The translations under genes and the position numbers were made by a program. 64,000 bases of DNA from Kitagawia praeruptora (lineage: Eukaryota; Streptophyta; Magnoliopsida; Apiales; Apiaceae): contig CM075350.1 in NCBI GenBank assembly GCA_037693485.1, positions 123,936,001 to 124,000,000 of the forward strand. The letters are read 5' to 3'. Positions 58,893 to 64,000 of this stretch are shown one piece after another (position 1 is the stretch's first letter; each line of letters opens with the position of its first letter). Under the pieces are notes generated by a model. It ran no database searches. It worked only from the letters and a program-made list of their open reading frames with translations, and had not been told where the DNA came from.

Positions 58893-59121
58893 GAACCTGT
58901 TAGCTACAGGTAAATATAAATGAACCTGGAAGCTACAGGTATATTTCAAGGAACCTGCGATCTGCAGGTAAACATTAAGGAACCTGCGAGGTGCAAGTAA
59001 ATAACAAGGAATCTACTAAATGTAGGTAAATATCAAGGAACCTGCGAGGTGCAAGTAAATAACAAGGAATCTACTAAATGTAGGTAAATATCAAGGAACC
59101 TGCGAGATACAGGTAAATGTG
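58893..59121. repeat. 29-bp tandem array, eight units, each with a stem-loop
   Basis: Units run GAACCTG-loop-CAGGTAAATATCAAG. Arms are ACCTG/CAGGT in four units, ACCTG/CAAGT in two, and ATCTAC/GTAGGT in two. The last two classes alternate as a 58-base dimer. Confidence 0.93.
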
Positions 59122-62100
59122 CATTCTAACATCTAGAAATATAATCAGGACATAATCATAGCTTTATCGCATATAAGATCTCATAAATGTTTATGCATGC
59201 TTTATGTATAGCAAGAGTTTATTGCGCGTACCTGGGAGGTTTCTACGAATATTTAAGCATAAATGGAGAGGTATCACCTGGATCTTTCTCTAGATTTGAT
59301 CTGCTGTGAAGTGGAAGCCTCCGCTAAGCTTTGAAAACTCATTGACGTGTTCATGATGCAAGCATGTTGCTCTTCAAGGTACTAGACCAACTCAATCCGC
59401 AAGGTTTCTGAACCAAATCTGAGCTATGAGGTTTCCGAACCTGATCATGAGGTTCTTTAACCTGAATTCTCTTAAAATTTTGAAATCCTTGATTTTGCAA
59501 TAGTAATTATACTACCCCCCAGTTCTGCAGGGAAGCTTGTCTTCGATGGAGAACTAGATTCTGGAAGCTCCATAATTCTTCATTAACCTTGAGGTAACGC
59601 GCTCACTTTCTCTCATCATAACAAATGTCAACTTCTCTAGTCTTGCCAAAATCACTTTTGATCGTCATGTCAACTGCTCTCTAACAAGTTGCTGAATATT
59701 CATCTGTGAAGCTTAGTAATTTGTGCTTTCTTCAGCTTGAGCTTCACTTCTTTTCCTTTTCAAGAGGTTCCCTTATATCTATTGGGGGACCTAAACTGTT
59801 CAACTTTATCAAAGTTACTCTTGTCAAAATCAGATTCTTGCATCTACTCTTCATCAAAATCCTCAAATGTATCTGAAGCTTTCATAAATCAACATCATCT
59901 ACGTCTGTCAGGTCGCTGAATGAGGTTCCTTTTATGAGGTTGCTGGTGACCTAATCTCTTCTTCAAACCATGCTAAATCTTCTTCAACGCTTCGATCGAT
60001 ACTGTGACTTCTTCGTATCATTCTTGCTTATAGCTTCAAATTTTCCTCTAATTTCTTCTTCATCATATGACCTCATGTGTGAGATATAATCTTCTCGAGA
60101 TCTCATCTATCTGGCCTTCTTACTCAGGTACATACTCATCAGCAAAATTATTGCGCACGGGGGGAGACCTCTGGTTCCGGGAACCTTCCTGCCAGTAGGT
60201 CTTTTCCAATTCTTATTTTCATTCTGAATCATCTTGCATTGACATCCTTCTCTCGATCTTCTTCAACCTCTTACGACATGTGCTAAGAGCGAATCTCTAT
60301 ATCAAACACAAATATCCCAATCCAACACCTCTAAGCTTACGCGAGCTAACTCATTGTAAGAAACAAGAGATGTTGAGAGAGACTATTTGCAAAGTATTTC
60401 CAGCAGCTCACTGAATTGAATGAAGCTTCTCACTTTAGTTTTGTAATACTTAGCGAGCAATCCTGCACGATATCTCAATTCTACAGGCATATATACAATG
60501 CAACAATATATATTCATGACATGATTAATGCACATTAATGAATATGATAGCTAGGACACATAATATGCACATGCATTTTATTATGTATTTCTCATGTAAA
60601 TATCTGATTTAGGTCATATATAGAATATTAAATCTAATTTCTTTTTAATGACTTTCTCATTTTTATTAGCATGCTAGTCAAATGAATTCTCTTAATATGT
60701 TGCTTCGGGGATCTACTGCTAGCTAACCTCAATTCATCACTTCTATTTCTAGCTTATATCTCTCAAGGATGCATGCTAGTCATTTTGCTTTATTCATTGA
60801 ATATGCATGGTGTGGATTTCTAGCATGAATCTTCTATACTCAATTAAATATTTTAATGCATGCATGGCATAAAATGTAAGGATTTTAAAATTAAGGACTA
60901 AGAGAAGATATGAGGCTCAGCTCTGTGTTTCTGCAAAACGGCTTTCGGATGAATCTACTTTGTCATTTTTGGTCCTCGATTTCGAATCCAATTCTTCATG
61001 TGCACATTACTATTGCTGCAATCTTCCTTAGACTTTTCCGGAATCACAGCCTTCAATTCTTCGTTTGTCATCTATTTTTATCATTCATATTTTTATTATC
61101 TAGCAGATGTCGGTACTTGCCTGGTATTCCTGCACATATTTAAGATAACAAGATGCAAGTAACATATTCTAGGCATAATATTTTTCACGACATTGTTAGC
61201 TCATGCATGCATGCCATTAATATATCTGTTTGTAGAATTAAATAATAAAATGGCGTAGAGAACTTAGCTCTGGCGGAGTCTTCTGAATTTGCCCGGGAAG
61301 CACCACGTACGCATGGTCTGTCACTCTTGTATTGCTCACTTCTCATGTCCATGAGTAGAACTCATAAATGTATGCTTGATTCGCATCATCCTCATGTTTT
61401 GGCTTAGCCCGTATGTCCCTGTATGTACCAGATTGTAGGACTCGAAGCTTGACCTCATAGTTCTCTCTACATACTGACCGTCCTTCTTTCTTCATGTCAT
61501 CATGTCACTGGTGCTTCAGCCAAGCTTCTCCTTGGCTTCGTATTTTTCACTCTTTCATTTATAAGGCATTGCTTCCTTACTCATGCATGCTACTACTGCG
61601 GTAAACTTATTTTTCTCACCCTTAGTTTCCTTGACTTTGGAGGATCTTCAAATTTCTTAACTAAAGTCTTCTCTGGAACGATTGTAGTCAGGCTGGTTCT
61701 GCACCTATAATATCTTCTTGTTGCCACCATTTCTTTTTATTAATCTTATCAGTATCTTATAACTCTGTTATGGCCTATACTCCATCGCATATACTGCATG
61801 CTCTCTGCTTTTTTTTTTGCTTATTCAAGTGTGTATGAAGCTGTACATCGGATTGCAAGTGAAGCTCTAAACTTGATCTGGTGCTTCTTTACATCCCAGT
61901 CACCTCTAAATAAGTTCTATGAACAACCATAATATGACATCGCTGACTTCTGCATTGTCATTTCTCGTCATAATATAAACCAATATTTCCTGGTTCGATA
62001 CCACAACAGTAAATTACTATCATATCAATCCGTTTTGTTTCGTTTCTCCTTCACGAGCGTGTGGGATCAGTACCGTATCAGGTTGTAAGGAAACTCATCA

Positions 62101-64000
62101 TGGACTTGCACCGCCACCAGAACACCTAGGATGTGGTGTCAATGATTTTATGGTTTTCTTTAAGGGTGTACCACTCATGTTAATGGTTGCATCGTGGATT
62201 TTTTCTGTTAAAAGAATGCAGCCACTCCAAATTACAACCCACAGACCTGCATATCAGTTCACTTTTACTACATCAGCGCTTGTGTTTCATCTGTATGGCT
62301 CCTCAGAAAACGTTTGTCACCTAATGCTTCTATATTTTGCAGTGATGCTGTGTAGATTATAACCCTAATGATCATATGTCTTGGCTGCCTTCGTCAAAAC
62401 CACAGCTGGCCATTGATGCAACATCATGTCTTCTCCTCTGGCGATTCGTTCTCGACCATTCGTGGGCAACATCTTCATTGATAGCATATGAATGTGTGAC
62501 AAGCATTAACTCATTCTCCATTACTACATGATCGAATAAATTTTGCTAGAATCTTCTTCATGTCTCCTCTTCACGTCACAGCATGTACTCCTTGTATATT
62601 ATGTGTGTACATACATGTATGGTGTTGTTTAAAACCTTGTGGAAACCTCTACTACCACCAATATTCTTTTCTAGCCTTTAGCTTCCTTGTATTGAATTGA
62701 TTCCCACAGTCATTATTAAAAGTAGAAACCAGCCCTGCTTGCAACAATTAATATGCGCATGTCCACATGTGACTTCCGGTATCATCATGCTGCTCCTATC
62801 CACTTCTTATACGAGTCTATACTTTCATGTTTAATACCCACAGCCAAAGGTACCTGTTATCAGATTGTGATGGAATCCAATTGTCTTAATATACCTGATA
62901 TCTCTTCCATTACCAATGAATTTATTAATACCGGTGAAGCTCGCTACGGTTGTTATCCTTATAGCCCTGACACTGTCCTGTGATCAACAACACGTGTCCC
63001 TTTGCAAGTACCCATATCTTCATCCTCTATTCTGGACAAAGCTTGTCACCTTCAATATTAACACAACTCATGTTAGCATCTCAAGTGTCCATGAAGTATT
63101 ACCAACGTTGTCCTGTCATGACCTTGGCCTTCCCCCAAACAATCCTCAGCATCATCTCTGATTCTCTTTGCCTACACGCATGACACTTATCCATGACACA
63201 TGATGCATCCAATTGACGCATCTCGGCTTCCGTGTACTAAATGTATAGCACAACCACTGTTTGTCACCAACACCACTTTGTTGCAATTGTAGTGTTGCCG
63301 CTATCAATTAAGCTCCGTCGTAGCATTGGTTTGGCTTTGTCTTGACACCAGCATCATCTCTTCGCTTCATCACAGTCTGGTAATACAAAATACCCCTTAT
63401 TCTGACTTCCGTGTTCCACCGTTATTAACACCGTCATGGCTGCAGCTACCATTCTTGGTTACTGCTTCCATCTTAAGTCCTGCCTGGATATCGTTGATAT
63501 TTTTATTCTTGCCTTCAACTGAATACTACTGCATAATATGGTCATCGCCAATACTCACTGCTTCAATAATCCGTGATATATATCCACAGCCTGCTATTTG
63601 TTTTCAATTTATGCTTCAATTCAGGTATCGTCTGACTACTTTGCTGCAACACATCCTCTTGACTCGTATGTACCTAGGCGTATGTGTGAACCTCCAAGAC
63701 GTACACAAGGCTCAACAATGTACACTGCTGCTTCCTCTATCCAGGATTTAACCTTTTTCACACATATGATGCATGACGCATCTACTTGATTATTATTGGC
63801 TTCCTTTTACTACATGTCCAGCATAGCCACTATTTGTCACCAGCGCCACTAATTAAGGATGAACCATTGCTGCTAATCCACGCCTGTCACAGTTCTGTCT
63901 CCGTATTTTGTCGCCAACTTCCGGTTTTCACCATGACTACGGACGTGTTCCGCCGTCTTTATCTCAACATGTGTTGTTCGACATCTTTCGTTTATCACTG
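59122..64000 (-). mobile_element. Remainder of the minus-strand element or adjoining repeat DNA, no coding sequence recognised
   Basis: Only short frames are present on both strands (none above 141 codons) and none resembles a known protein. A third polypurine-like tract lies at 59509-59525 and a third copy of the CTTAC...GTAAG hairpin at 60336-60360. Two distantly similar segments at about 63180-63290 and 63770-63860 share ATGACGCATCT-like, GGCTTCC and TTTGTCACCA words, hinting at old duplication. Whether all of this belongs to the same element cannot be told without its other LTR. Confidence 0.35.

Noticed and set aside
62150..63789. Small plus-strand frames (up to 141 codons) at the right end
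   Set aside because: No recognisable domains, no codon bias that I can argue for, and frames overlap each other. Treated as chance frames in repeat-derived DNA.

Overview
The window is nuclear DNA of a flowering plant, most likely a eudicot. The signs are a 35-exon GT-AG-spliced gene, telo-box motifs in its leader, and many plant-type transposons: Ty1/copia elements, Stowaway, hAT and Mutator-like elements, tRNA-derived SINE-like repeats and a plant gypsy-type 'Transposase_28-like' gene. I cannot name the species. No tRNA, rRNA, CRISPR or bacterial-type operon is visible.

Layout. (1) 1-7039 is AT-rich repeat DNA: large direct duplications, six copies of a tRNA-like (SINE-like) unit, a second tRNA-like tandem pair, the 3' end of an old copia element at about 6.4-6.64 kb, and one short coding relic resembling the N-terminus of a ribosome-inactivating-protein domain. 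(2) 7040-14456 is one complete Ty1/copia retrotransposon with two 1.35-1.39 kb LTRs and a 5-bp target duplication (TTAAC). Its gag-pol frame is intact apart from three nonsense codons, all of which look like Gln-to-stop C-to-T changes. (3) 15.5-43.9 kb holds a single large gene encoding the plant Tra1/TRRAP protein, the PIKK-family pseudokinase scaffold of SAGA and NuA4 complexes. I could join 35 exons into one 3,901-codon frame with no frame break. Its introns host a Stowaway MITE, a hAT-type MITE, a broken hAT BED-finger fragment and several poly-C tracts. (4) 45.4-46.5 kb carries an inverted-repeat element and a non-autonomous Mutator-like element with a perfect 9-bp target duplication. (5) 47.2-48.5 kb, minus strand, is a three-exon gene for a 345-residue protein of unknown function with a cyclin-like destruction box and many SP/TP sites. 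(6) 49.4-54.0 kb, plus strand, is a decaying transposon-derived gene (gypsy-type transposon domain plus coiled coil) followed by a small Lys/Glu-rich ORF. (7) 54.87-64.0 kb looks like the 3' LTR, polypurine tract and long non-coding 3' internal region of a minus-strand LTR retroelement that runs off the window. It has no recognisable coding sequence, but is full of short tandem repeats, each containing a small inverted repeat.

The most unusual signal is in region 7. At least three unrelated-length repeat families (30-35 bp, 29 bp and a dispersed motif of about 25 bp) each carry a hairpin whose two arms vary together between copies (CCCAGG/CCTGGG, CTCAGG/CCTGAG, CTCGGG/CCCGAG; ACCTG/CAGGT, ATCTG/CAGAT). 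The pairing looks preserved while the bases change, which suggests either selection for a folded nucleic acid or palindrome-templated correction during replication.

The two ordinary host genes are Tra1/TRRAP and the destruction-box protein. They are transcribed toward each other, about 3.3 kb apart, with transposons filling the space. Everything else is transposon-derived or featureless AT-rich DNA.
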